From the NCBI GenBank assembly GCA_031549565.1, contig JAVBPO010000137.1, positions 1 through 32,200 of the forward strand: 32,200 nt of DNA, read 5' to 3'. Positions 8,609 through 15,636 of the stretch are shown one piece after another. Numbering within the stretch: the stretch's first letter is position 1; each line of letters opens with the position of its first letter. The notes below the pieces were generated by a model. It was not told the origin of the DNA. It saw nothing but the letters and a program-made list of their open reading frames with translations, and ran no database searches. The translations under genes and the position numbers were made by a program. Source of the DNA: JAVBSX01 sp031549565. GTDB taxonomy: Bacteria; Planctomycetota; Planctomycetia; Pirellulales; Thermoguttaceae.

Positions 8609-8706
8609 GTGACAGACGGCAGGCAACAGACGGCAGGAAATAGGTGACAGGTGGTAGAAGCCGACACCTACCATCTGGTGTCTGCTGTCTGCTATCTGCT
8701 GTCTAA
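8609..8706. repeat. Heptameric array with dyad symmetry, 14 units
   Basis: Exactly 14 consecutive 7-base units fill 8609-8706. The left half reads as units ending in CAG/TAG (gtgacag, acggcag, gcaacag and so on). The right half reads as the complementary type (tgtctgc, tatctgc). The array therefore can fold into a long imperfect hairpin centred near 8658. It fills most of the gap between the capsid gene and the small gpW-like gene, where it could weaken transcription into the downstream connector genes; that role is inferred. Confidence 0.85.
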
Positions 8707-8742
8707 TATCTTCACACGACAACTTTCATTCCCCATAACACC

Positions 8743-8961
8743 ATGACCGATTCTTTGGAACAACTGAAGACGATTCGTTCGCAAACCATGGCACGAATCG
8801 CGGAGATCACTGCCGAGCCGAAACCGTCGTATTCCATCGATGGGCAATCGGTTTCCTGGAGCGATTATCTGAAAACGCTTCGGGAAACGGTTTCCTGGTG
8901 CGATCGGATGATGAACGTCGAGAATCCGGGCGGCGTCATTTCACGGGGATATTGCCCCTAA
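8743..8961 (+). CDS. Small gpW-like head-tail joining protein candidate
   Basis: The 72-residue protein has an N-terminal amphipathic helix (LEQLKTIRSQTMARIAEIT), a central strand turn with SYSIDGQSVSW, a second helix (SDYLKTLRETVSWCDRMM) and a short extended tail. This helix-hairpin-helix order and size resemble lambda gpW (68 residues), which joins head and tail. Position after the capsid gene fits. Similarity is in layout, not a clear sequence match, so the role is tentative; that it is a real gene is likely from its regular codon structure and place in the module. Confidence 0.6.
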   Translation: MTDSLEQLKTIRSQTMARIAEITAEPKPSYSIDGQSVSWSDYLKTLRETVSWCDRMMNVENPGGVISRGYCP

Positions 8962-8983
8962 AACAAACCGTATCACCACACCT

Positions 8984-9001
8984 GGCGGGTTGACGCCCGC
9001 C
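8984..9001. repeat. Short GC-rich palindrome
   Basis: GGCGGG (8984-8989) and CCCGCC (8996-9001) form a six-base-pair hairpin with a six-base loop in the gap before the 203-residue gene. It has no T-tract and is not a good terminator. It looks like one of the short intergenic palindromes scattered in this genome. Confidence 0.5.
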
Positions 9002-9012
9002 GCAAGTGAAAC

Positions 9013-9624
9013 ATGTTTCAAGACAATATTCTCAAAATCGCGGACGGTACGGAAAATATCGTTCTCCATCGGCCCGGCTCGGACCGGTACGAAGAAATTC
9101 GCGGCGTTTTACCACGGAAAACGAAAGAACAAGACAAACGTCGCGACCAGAGTTTGATACCGTATCAATGGCGAACATGGTACCTGCCGACGAGCGACGT
9201 CCCGGAAGCACCGCAGCCCGGACAAGAAATCCTCGATTCCCAATCGTTTCGGTGGATCATTACGAAAATCGATTCCTCCGAATTGCCGGGCTCATTACGT
9301 TGCGTCGCTCGACGACATGACGCCGTGTTCAGTTTGGACGAATACGTGGACTTGTTTCGCAAACGAGCCGACACCACTCCTTCCGGAGCCGTCGAGTACC
9401 TCTGGTTTCTCGTTCGAGCCGGGATAGCGTCGAAGTTTTCCGAAACGACCGTTTCCGAAAACGGTACCGAATCCCGTGAAATCGCGTTTCGTACGCCGGT
9501 CGAAGTTCACGCTCTGGACCGGCTCCGTTTCCCCGACGGATCGTACTGGCGGATCGTCAACGTCGTGACGCCGCAGGACGATCGTGATTGGACCGAACTG
9601 AAAATCGAAAAAATTCAACATTGA
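9013..9624 (+). CDS. Phage module protein, possible double head-tail connector
   Basis: The 203-residue protein is not recognisable as a named family. Two stretches resemble each other and the beta-barrel core of head-tail joining proteins: QSFRWIITKIDSSELPGSLR (about residues 77-96) and GSYWRIVNVVTPQDDRDWTE (about 176-195). Each is an aromatic-X-X-Ile strand followed by a turn and a second strand, which suggests two related barrels in one chain. The place between the gpW-like protein and a tail-completion-type protein fits a head-closure or stopper role. The role is inferred and low in certainty; the open reading frame itself is solid and ends seven bases before the next ATG. Confidence 0.6.
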   Translation: MFQDNILKIADGTENIVLHRPGSDRYEEIRGVLPRKTKEQDKRRDQSLIPYQWRTWYLPTSDVPEAPQPGQEILDSQSFRWIITKIDSSELPGSLRCVARRHDAVFSLDEYVDLFRKRADTTPSGAVEYLWFLVRAGIASKFSETTVSENGTESREIAFRTPVEVHALDRLRFPDGSYWRIVNVVTPQDDRDWTELKIEKIQH

Positions 9625-9631
9625 TTCCTAC

Positions 9632-10015
9632 ATGTCCGTCGAAGAAATCCTGTTGCGCCGCTGGGGCGCGAGCGATTCGCTTTGTGAAATCGTCCCCGTT
9701 TCCCGTGTGTTTTCCAGCACAATGGCCGGTGCGAAGAAGCCGTTTATCGTACTCCTACGCGAGATCGTGAAGCCGACGTATCCGACAACGGGTACAACCG
9801 GTCCCGCGACCTTTACGCTTCGGCTCGAATTGCATCACGATTCGTTTGACGCCGCGGAGGAAATGCTGGACCGGGTCGTCGCGGAGTTGAACGGCGTTCG
9901 TTTCCCAACGGATGACGGACGAACGCTTATACTCCGATTCGTTGCCCGACACCACAATCGCCCCGGTGAAACCGACTGGACTTGTATCGCCGAATTTCGG
10001 GGCATGTTGGGGTAG
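9632..10015 (+). CDS. Phage module protein, tail-completion (DUF3168-like) candidate
   Basis: The 127-residue product has the size and strand/helix alternation of tail-terminator or completion proteins: a helix at the start (VEEILLRRWGA), a variable loop rich in Thr/Gly (PTYPTTGTTGPATF), the strand TLRLELHHDS, a helix DAAEEMLDRVVAELN, and two closing strands ending in CIAEFRGML. Tail terminators cap the tail tube and join it to the head. It is seven bases downstream of the 203-residue gene. The resemblance is structural and I cannot confirm the family. Confidence 0.55.
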   Translation: MSVEEILLRRWGASDSLCEIVPVSRVFSSTMAGAKKPFIVLLREIVKPTYPTTGTTGPATFTLRLELHHDSFDAAEEMLDRVVAELNGVRFPTDDGRTLILRFVARHHNRPGETDWTCIAEFRGMLG

Positions 10016-10019
10016 AATG

Positions 10020-10040
10020 CAGACGGCAGACGGCAGACAA
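10020..10040 (+). repeat. Heptameric tandem repeat, 3 units
   Basis: Three units, cagacgg, cagacgg and cagacaa, lie in the 54-base gap between the 127- and 280-residue genes. They are the same heptamer family as the array at 8609. Confidence 0.7.
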
Positions 10041-10069
10041 TTATTCACTCTTCATTTTTCATTCTCCCA

Positions 10070-10912
10070 ATGCCCATTCAAGAAATCGGCGGGTCGCCGA
10101 AAGAGCAGTATGATCGGGACGGGTTTTCCGCACAGCGCACTTTTCTCGTGCCGTGGGAAAACCGGACGCAATTCGCCCAAACGGTTCTCGGGACCGGTTC
10201 GACAACGGGTACGGACCAGGTTTTGACCTATCCGGGTCAGTCGCAAACGGTCGCGGTCCGTATGAAGATGGAGCCGCTCGATCCGGAAGCGATCGAGTTG
10301 AATTCCGTTCAAAACATCGCGACGGACCTGCCGAAGTACGGCGGATCGTATTGGAAATCGACCGTCTATTACGAGTCGATCAGCGACGACGATCGAAGCG
10401 ACCTTCCCGACACGCCGGCAGGAAGCTGGATCACTTATCGGATGGAAATCGGTGCGGTCGAGGAAATCGTACCGCTGGCTGCATGGAAATGGTCGGATCG
10501 GCCGGACCTTGTTTTGCCCATCGACTTCAGCGGCGTCAAACGGATTCCGTACACGGAACACCATTTGACGTGGAACCAGGTTGTCGGGCCGCCGTGGTCG
10601 GCAATTTCGCGATTGCAGGGAAAAGTGAACCAACTCACCTTCGTCGGCTGCGAACCGGGGACGCTTCTTTTCGACGGCGCGGTCGGGAACAAGCTGTACA
10701 AGAAAGGAGACACCATCCAGGAGAACCCGTCCTCGTTCACTTGGCAGATTCGGTTCGTGTTCCGCGAACGATCGATCAAATCGGGCGGTCAGGTGTTCGG
10801 CTGGAACCATTTTTATCGCTCCTCTCCGCCGGGTTGGGTCGAACTGGTCGACGGGTCGAAGAAATTTTACGATTCGGGGGATTTTAACGAACTGTTCGTT
10901 CCGGAACCGTGA
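10070..10912 (+). CDS. Phage module protein of unknown function (last gene)
   Basis: This 280-residue protein has no signal peptide or membrane segment and is rich in Trp, Tyr, Gly and beta-strand-forming residues. It carries TYPGQSQTVAVRMKMEPLD near residue 53 and a C-terminal WGNH-like aromatic stretch (VFGWNHFYRS). Being last in a head-to-tail gene order it could be a tail tube, a collar or an adaptor protein, but I recognise no family. The codon structure is continuous, so it appears intact. After it the phage-type genes stop, with a palindrome at 10922 and a host gene at 11039. Confidence 0.55.
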   Translation: MPIQEIGGSPKEQYDRDGFSAQRTFLVPWENRTQFAQTVLGTGSTTGTDQVLTYPGQSQTVAVRMKMEPLDPEAIELNSVQNIATDLPKYGGSYWKSTVYYESISDDDRSDLPDTPAGSWITYRMEIGAVEEIVPLAAWKWSDRPDLVLPIDFSGVKRIPYTEHHLTWNQVVGPPWSAISRLQGKVNQLTFVGCEPGTLLFDGAVGNKLYKKGDTIQENPSSFTWQIRFVFRERSIKSGGQVFGWNHFYRSSPPGWVELVDGSKKFYDSGDFNELFVPEP

Positions 10913-10921
10913 GCGATAAGC

Positions 10922-10938
10922 GAGCACCTGCGGTGCTC
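10922..10938. repeat. Palindrome at the right end of the head module
   Basis: GAGCACC and GGTGCTC form a perfect seven-base stem around a TGC loop, ten bases after the last head-module gene. A T-rich run (10975 region) follows only after about 35 bases, so it could end transcription weakly. It more likely is another copy of a genome-wide intergenic palindrome. Confidence 0.5.
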
Positions 10939-11038
10939 CGGCTAAACGGGGGATCGCATGCGGGCTTTTTCTTTTTTGCAAAAACGGTAAAATGGACTCC
11001 ACGCGTTACATTCAGAGTCTAAACATTATCGTGTTCCT

Positions 11039-11776
11039 ATGCAAACAGTCAGCGAATTGACGGAACTTCTCGGTCGATTGGATCGAATTCAACGACAACT
11101 TGGCGACCTTCATTCCCGGTTGCGGCGTGGGCCGCTGCTCCTGAAATCGCAGGAAGCGACCGCTCAAGCTCTTCATGAGAAGCTCGAACAGGCCAAGGCG
11201 AAACAGAAAGAGCTAATCTTGGACGTCAAGGAAAAAGAGCGAAAAAACCTCGAAAGCGAAAACGCGATCGCCCGACGGAAGACGCAGCTTGCCGAATCGA
11301 AAAACAACAAGGAATTCCAAGCGCTCAAAGCCCAAATCGCCGCCGACGAAGAAGCGAATTCGCAACTCGCCGACGAAGTTCTCGAAGCGATGGACGTGAG
11401 CGAAAAATTCGTCGAAACCGTCCGGGCCGCGGAAGAGGAATTCAATAAAACAGTTCGGCTCTACGAAACGACGAAGAAACAGTTTCAAGCCGAAGAACCG
11501 ACCATTCAGGCGGATATTCAAAAGTATACCGAAGAACTCAAAGAAGCGGAAACCGGCCTGTCCCGGGAATTTCGTGAAGTCTACGAACGGCTCGTCAAAT
11601 CGCACGGCGGCGATCAAGCTCTGTCCGTTGTCACGAATCAGAAATACTGCGGCGGCTGCAATCAAACACTCCCGATCAATTCCATTGCCCAAGTGATCCA
11701 AGGCCGCCCCGTCCCCTGCTCCTCCTGCGGTCGTTTGCTCTATGTCCCGGAGGGGTATCAGTTTGCGAGTAAGTGA
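11039..11776 (+). CDS. Coiled-coil protein with C-terminal C4 zinc ribbon (DUF164-type)
   Basis: Residues 1-190 of 245 are an almost unbroken charged coiled coil. The C-terminus is a zinc ribbon with CGGC (about 210-213) and CSSC (about 227-230), followed by GRLLY. This is the layout of the zf-RING_7/DUF164 family, widespread in bacteria and thought to act in nucleic-acid or protein binding; its exact job is not established. Length is typical. The gene marks the return to ordinary host content after the head module. Confidence 0.85.
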   Translation: MQTVSELTELLGRLDRIQRQLGDLHSRLRRGPLLLKSQEATAQALHEKLEQAKAKQKELILDVKEKERKNLESENAIARRKTQLAESKNNKEFQALKAQIAADEEANSQLADEVLEAMDVSEKFVETVRAAEEEFNKTVRLYETTKKQFQAEEPTIQADIQKYTEELKEAETGLSREFREVYERLVKSHGGDQALSVVTNQKYCGGCNQTLPINSIAQVIQGRPVPCSSCGRLLYVPEGYQFASK

Positions 11777-11833
11777 GAGGGGAAATGAGATAATTTCTCA
11801 AATGCACTCCGATTATCACGAAAAATAATCACC

Positions 11834-12318
11834 ATGGCGGAAACGACGTTTACCAACAGAATCAAGCGAGTTTACGTTGATGGTTGCGCGGTTGGCGGAC
11901 TATTTAACCAATATGCGGAACAAACACGGCCGTTTTGGAGCGCCGTGCGGAGAGGTGAAATGACCATTATCGTTTCGGATATTTTGGAAGGCGAGATAGA
12001 ACGAGCTCCGAAAGTCGTTCGCGAGTTTTTTGATACGCTGCCTATCAGTCAAATTGAGCGAGTTGCATCGACGAGCGAATCCAACATTTTAGCGGCCCGA
12101 TACATCGCTGAAAACGTCGTTGGCCCTACTAGTCTCGACGACTGCAAACATATCGCGCTTGCGACGCTTGCCAAAGCCGATGTGCTTGTCAGTTGGAATT
12201 TCAGGCACATCTCAATATCACCAGAATCAAAGGATACAATGGCGTCAATATGATGCTGGGCTATTCTCAAATTGAAATACGAACACCGTTGGAGGTAATC
12301 CATGACGACTCAACTTGA
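11834..12318 (+). pseudogene. PIN-domain toxin-like gene with a one-base frameshift
   Basis: The uninterrupted frame 11834-12253 encodes a PIN-domain protein: KRVYVDGCAVGGLFN with the first acidic residue at Asp16, IVSDILEGEIE, SLDDCKHIALATLAKADVLVSWNF near the end. After FRHI (to 12211) it runs into an unrelated tail ending at 12253. A different forward frame from 12211 continues as LNITRIKGYNGVNMMLGYS and then QIEIRTPLEVIHDDST, stopping at 12318; this is the expected C-terminus of the family. One missing base near 12209-12213 explains both. The restored gene would overlap the next start by 17 bases, as in toxin-antitoxin pairs. PIN toxins are RNases. Either the toxin is inactivated or the base was lost in sequencing. 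Confidence 0.75.
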
Positions 12319-12514
12319 AACCACGTTTACTTGGCCGGCCCCCATTCCCGGCTGGGATATGCTGAAGTGGAAGGATGAAACCCAAGCCGCGATCCTCCGT
12401 GAAACGGAAGGAATGACAGATGAGGAAGTTCGAGAATATTTTCATCAAGCCGTGGTGCGCGGAGAACAACGCCGCGCGAAACTTCTCGAACGTCAAAAGA
12501 CGGAGACCGTGTGA
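12302..12514 (+). CDS. Small antitoxin-like partner of the PIN gene
   Basis: The 70-residue product is charged and helical with the segment WDMLKWKDETQAAILRETEG and then MTDEEVREYFHQ. This resembles small proteins encoded beside PIN genes (pattern: helix, IxxEtxGMtxEExxeYF, basic tail). It starts at the ATG of 12302 and is preceded by a GGAGG stretch at 12291-12295. It overlaps the restored PIN reading frame. An antitoxin role is inferred from the pairing; no DNA-binding motif is evident. Confidence 0.6.
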   Translation: MTTQLETTFTWPAPIPGWDMLKWKDETQAAILRETEGMTDEEVREYFHQAVVRGEQRRAKLLERQKTETV

Positions 12515-12610
12515 GAAAGGGTTAAGGCTGCTTGCCGTCCTGCTTTTCTCCATTTTTTCCAAAACATACTTTCCACTTCACGGCATCGATATTTCGTACT
12601 TTATCCGCTC

Positions 12611-12925
12611 ATGCAAGAATTAACCGAATCCAATTTCGACGAAATCGTACTGCAATCCCAAGTTCCGGCATTGGTGGACTTTTGGTCGCCGACGTGCGGA
12701 CCGTGTCGGACGTTGGTTCCAATTCTGGACGCATTGGCTCAAGCGAACGGCGAAGAAGCCCTGATCGCGAAAGTCAACGTCTTCGACTGTCCGAACGTCG
12801 CTCAAAAATACGGCGTCAGTATGCTCCCGACGATCATGATTTTCAACGAAGGAGCCGTCGTCGAACGAATGATGGGGGTGCAATCCCAGGAAAAATTGCA
12901 GGACGCCTTGGACGAACTGCTTTGA
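12611..12925 (+). CDS. trxA: Thioredoxin
   Basis: The 104-residue protein is a cytosolic thioredoxin. The active-site WSPTCGPCR sits at residues 26-34 with the CGPC redox pair, followed by the conserved cis-proline in SMLPTIMIF (about 75-83) and Gly in MMGVQ. Trp-Cys is replaced by a W-S-P-T spacing, so the residue before the first cysteine is Thr instead of the common Trp-Cys arrangement; this is seen in other thioredoxin-like proteins. It reduces disulfides in target proteins. Length matches classic TrxA. It faces the DUF4159 gene tail to tail with only 12 bases between. Confidence 0.9.
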   Translation: MQELTESNFDEIVLQSQVPALVDFWSPTCGPCRTLVPILDALAQANGEEALIAKVNVFDCPNVAQKYGVSMLPTIMIFNEGAVVERMMGVQSQEKLQDALDELL

Positions 12926-12937
12926 AGATTTCACGGT

Positions 12938-15397
12938 TCAAATATGTTCCAATGCGTACAGCAGCGCGTTGATTCCGATATCCAGCGCGCTTTCCTGAGT
13001 GTAGCCTTTGCACTCCATCGAATTGAGTTTTTCCAGTGCGCAACTGATATCGTAGGGAGAAAAAACGACGCTGAGCCGGCCTTCCCGGCGAATGCCGCTC
13101 AATTCCGGGGCGAGATCCCGGACCGAGACGTCGATCTTGCGACCCGGCGATTTTTGCGGGAGTCGCATTTTCACTTTTTCGATCTGTTTCCCGCCGTATT
13201 CGTCGCTGTACAGCGGGTCGTCCAGCGGGATGAGCGTCAGCGGATCGTCCGGGAAAATCAGCTTCATCTCCTCTTCGAACGATTTCGTGAACGCCGCGGA
13301 CGCACAGATCGAATTGACGAACAAAAAACCGCCGCGGTCGACGAACTTCCGCAACGCTTCCCGCTCCGTCGTTGAAAATCGAAATGCGTTGCGACCGTGC
13401 ATGAACAGGATCGGATAATCCATCAGGTCCGGGGTCGTGAGCGCAATCTTTTCCACTTGGACCGAAACCGGCATCCCGTATTTGGCGACCGCTGCTTCCA
13501 TCAGCCGTGGTATCGCCCGGGGCGCGCAGTTCGAACCGCCGCCGTGTTGCAGCAATCCGACCGAGATGAAACCGCGATCGATCGACTGCTGAAGTTTCGG
13601 CTCGATTTTGACTTCTTCGGACCGTTCGAGTTTCGTTTTCAGTTCTCGATCCGTTGCGTACGCTAAAACATTGCATCCGATCGCCAGTCCCGCGTCGATT
13701 TGCTCCTTGACGCTTTTGGCATACGGATCGCCGCGGTCGGCCAGCTTTGCGATTTCCCACAAACACGAAAGCGAAGGCCGAAACTGCGCAATCGACATCG
13801 GTTTCCGCTGCGCGACGGAACGGTATTCAACCTTCGTACTCGCATGGACGATTCGCGAGTCTTTGCGCACCGGCGGACAATAGATCACGCTCGTTTGGCA
13901 GCCGAAATCGATCCCTTCGATCGGTCGGATTTGCGACGGCGCGACCGCGATTTCGGCGCTCCAGACCGGATGATCCTGATCGAGCAGCCGTAGTTCATAC
14001 TCTTCTTCCGGCAGCACTTTCCGCATAAGCGAGCGAAAACCGTCGTCGAAACTCTCGTCGTCGCCGTACGCTTCGGCGAAAATGAAGCCGCCCTGGTCGA
14101 GATATTGTCGCAATTTTTCGACGATCTTGTCGGCCCGATCCTTGTCGTGAGGGAGCGGGTTTTTGTTGCCGCAAAGATACAGGACCGGCGATTGCAGCAG
14201 ATCCTCGGCCGATGCGTGTTCCCAATGAACCGTTTGCCAGGTCAGGTCCATTTTCCACTGTTTTTCGACGAACTGCGTCAGGTGGTTGACGTCCTGCGGG
14301 TGGATGTTCCAGGAATTGTCGTCGATTTCGTACTGAATTTTCGACAGGAGCAGCGGACGACGTCCCTTGGACAGGAAAAGCAGCGCAAACGGGGTCGCGA
14401 GGAGTTCGTCTTCGCCGTGCGCGAGCCGGTCGCCGTCTCCGCCCCAAGAGGCCGCGAACTGCGCCCGTCGCATCAGTTCCTTGGTTCCCTCGCGGTACCA
14501 GTCGTGCGATCCGAGAAAACGGTGTCCGGTCATGCGTCCGACCCGTTCGACGCCGTACATGTAATAATAATAGTACATGCCGCTCCCCCGTGGATTGACG
14601 GCGGGGGAAAATTCCCGACCGATCCAGTTGAGCCCCTGCTGGATAATCGTCGCACTGGTCGCGTTGGAATCGAGGCAACACTCGATCTGTTCTCCCTTGA
14701 CGGCGGCACCACCTTGGTCGGACATCCCGGACGCGATGAGAAGGCTTGCGATTCCGGCACAGGTTCGGCTCCCCGTTGCGGCGGAGGAACCGGTATACCC
14801 CCACGCTCCGCCCGACTGCATTTTCTCCCAATACGTTTTCGCATCGGTCCAGACCGACGGATCGCAGTTGACGCCGACCCGCTCCGCTTCGTAAAGGGCA
14901 AGCACGGCGAATTGCGAGTTGGAAACGTCGGCATAAGTACTGCCCGGCGCTTCCCGACCGTACCCCCACCCCCCTTTGGTGTTACTTTTGTCGGATTTGA
15001 CCTGCCATCCCTGGAGCCAATCGACGTTCTTGCGGATCAAGAGTTTGTCTCGCTCCGGCTCGGCAAGGCAGTAGACCATTGTTTGCAACGAAACGCAGTA
15101 AATCGCAGCGGAAACGGGAACTTTTTCCGGCGGAAATTTGCGCAGATAAGCCAACGCTTTTTGGATCGCGGGCTCCTGCGGCGACGTTCCACTGCTCAGA
15201 AGCGCCATGGCGTTCAACGCCGTATAGCCGACGATATGGTCGTTGGCGCGACCCCAGGAGCCGTCCCTGTTTTGCCGACCCTTGAGATAGATCACCGCCC
15301 GATCGATCTGGTCGTTCACTTCCCGAGGATCAAGATCCTCGGCGGCTCGAACGCCTAGCGGAAGGAGTAACAGCAGAAGGAGGGAAATAAGTCGCAT
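12938..15397 (-). CDS. Secreted cyclase-like alpha-barrel protein with two DUF4159 domains
   Basis: The 819-residue protein has a signal peptide (MRLISLLLLLLLPLGVRA, cut near 18). Residues 25-345 form a squalene-cyclase/prenyltransferase-type alpha barrel with QNRDGSWG and GGWGYGREAPGS repeats but no DXDD catalytic motif that I can see. Two DUF4159 domains follow (about 400-500 and 605-819), each with a VLYLCG/ILFMHG strand and a LDQGGFIF/VDRGGFLF turn typical of class I glutamine-amidotransferase-like folds. The architecture is common in planctomycetes and its function is unknown. The start codon at 15397 lies 16 bases from a terminal-inverted-repeat element that occupies its upstream region. 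Confidence 0.85.
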   Translation of the reverse strand: MRLISLLLLLLLPLGVRAAEDLDPREVNDQIDRAVIYLKGRQNRDGSWGRANDHIVGYTALNAMALLSSGTSPQEPAIQKALAYLRKFPPEKVPVSAAIYCVSLQTMVYCLAEPERDKLLIRKNVDWLQGWQVKSDKSNTKGGWGYGREAPGSTYADVSNSQFAVLALYEAERVGVNCDPSVWTDAKTYWEKMQSGGAWGYTGSSAATGSRTCAGIASLLIASGMSDQGGAAVKGEQIECCLDSNATSATIIQQGLNWIGREFSPAVNPRGSGMYYYYYMYGVERVGRMTGHRFLGSHDWYREGTKELMRRAQFAASWGGDGDRLAHGEDELLATPFALLFLSKGRRPLLLSKIQYEIDDNSWNIHPQDVNHLTQFVEKQWKMDLTWQTVHWEHASAEDLLQSPVLYLCGNKNPLPHDKDRADKIVEKLRQYLDQGGFIFAEAYGDDESFDDGFRSLMRKVLPEEEYELRLLDQDHPVWSAEIAVAPSQIRPIEGIDFGCQTSVIYCPPVRKDSRIVHASTKVEYRSVAQRKPMSIAQFRPSLSCLWEIAKLADRGDPYAKSVKEQIDAGLAIGCNVLAYATDRELKTKLERSEEVKIEPKLQQSIDRGFISVGLLQHGGGSNCAPRAIPRLMEAAVAKYGMPVSVQVEKIALTTPDLMDYPILFMHGRNAFRFSTTEREALRKFVDRGGFLFVNSICASAAFTKSFEEEMKLIFPDDPLTLIPLDDPLYSDEYGGKQIEKVKMRLPQKSPGRKIDVSVRDLAPELSGIRREGRLSVVFSPYDISCALEKLNSMECKGYTQESALDIGINALLYALEHI

Positions 15398-15412
15398 GGA
15401 GACAAAACCGCT

Positions 15413-15528
15413 CCGTTAGCGGCGGGGCTTGCCCCGCGTTAGTGTGTGAGAAATGTTGCGTCCTGCCAAACGCCCTGAAGTGAAGCCGTTTGCACAGCCC
15501 AACCCGGGGCAAGCCCCGGCGCTAACGG
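15413..15528. mobile_element. MITE-like element with 24-base terminal inverted repeats
   Basis: The arms 15413-15436 and 15505-15528 are inverted copies of each other with one mismatch in 24. Each arm itself contains a short palindrome (CGGGGCTTGCCCCG). The 116-base unit has no coding capacity. It sits just upstream of the DUF4159 gene, so it may contain or disturb that promoter. No flanking target duplication is obvious. Confidence 0.7.
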
Positions 15529-15601
15529 CACGCGTCCGAATAAACGCAATACCAAACCAAATTCATCACGATAGCCTTCAGGGGCAGTTGGGAGTACAAA
15601 T

Positions 15602-15629
15602 CCTGAAACCTGACGCCTGAAGTCTGATG
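15602..15629. repeat. Heptameric tandem repeat, 4 units
   Basis: Units cctgaaa, cctgacg, cctgaag and tctgatg run without gaps and end eight bases from the stop codon of the cupin gene (15637). Same family as the other heptamer arrays in the window. Confidence 0.7.
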
Positions 15630-15636
15630 TCTTCCC

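Noticed and set aside
8609..8706. CRISPR-like array
   Set aside because: Units are seven bases long without spacers, so this is a tandem heptamer array, not a CRISPR.
10052..11002. Minus-strand open frame of 316 codons
   Set aside because: Antisense to the last head-module gene, with Arg/Pro/Phe-rich composition typical of shadow frames here.
10913..11038. Attachment site or tRNA at the right end of the head module
   Set aside because: No tRNA gene or long direct repeat is visible here, and the left end is outside the window, so no att pair can be claimed.
14105..15358. Forward open frame of 417 codons
   Set aside because: Shadow of the DUF4159 gene on the minus strand, which has clear domains.
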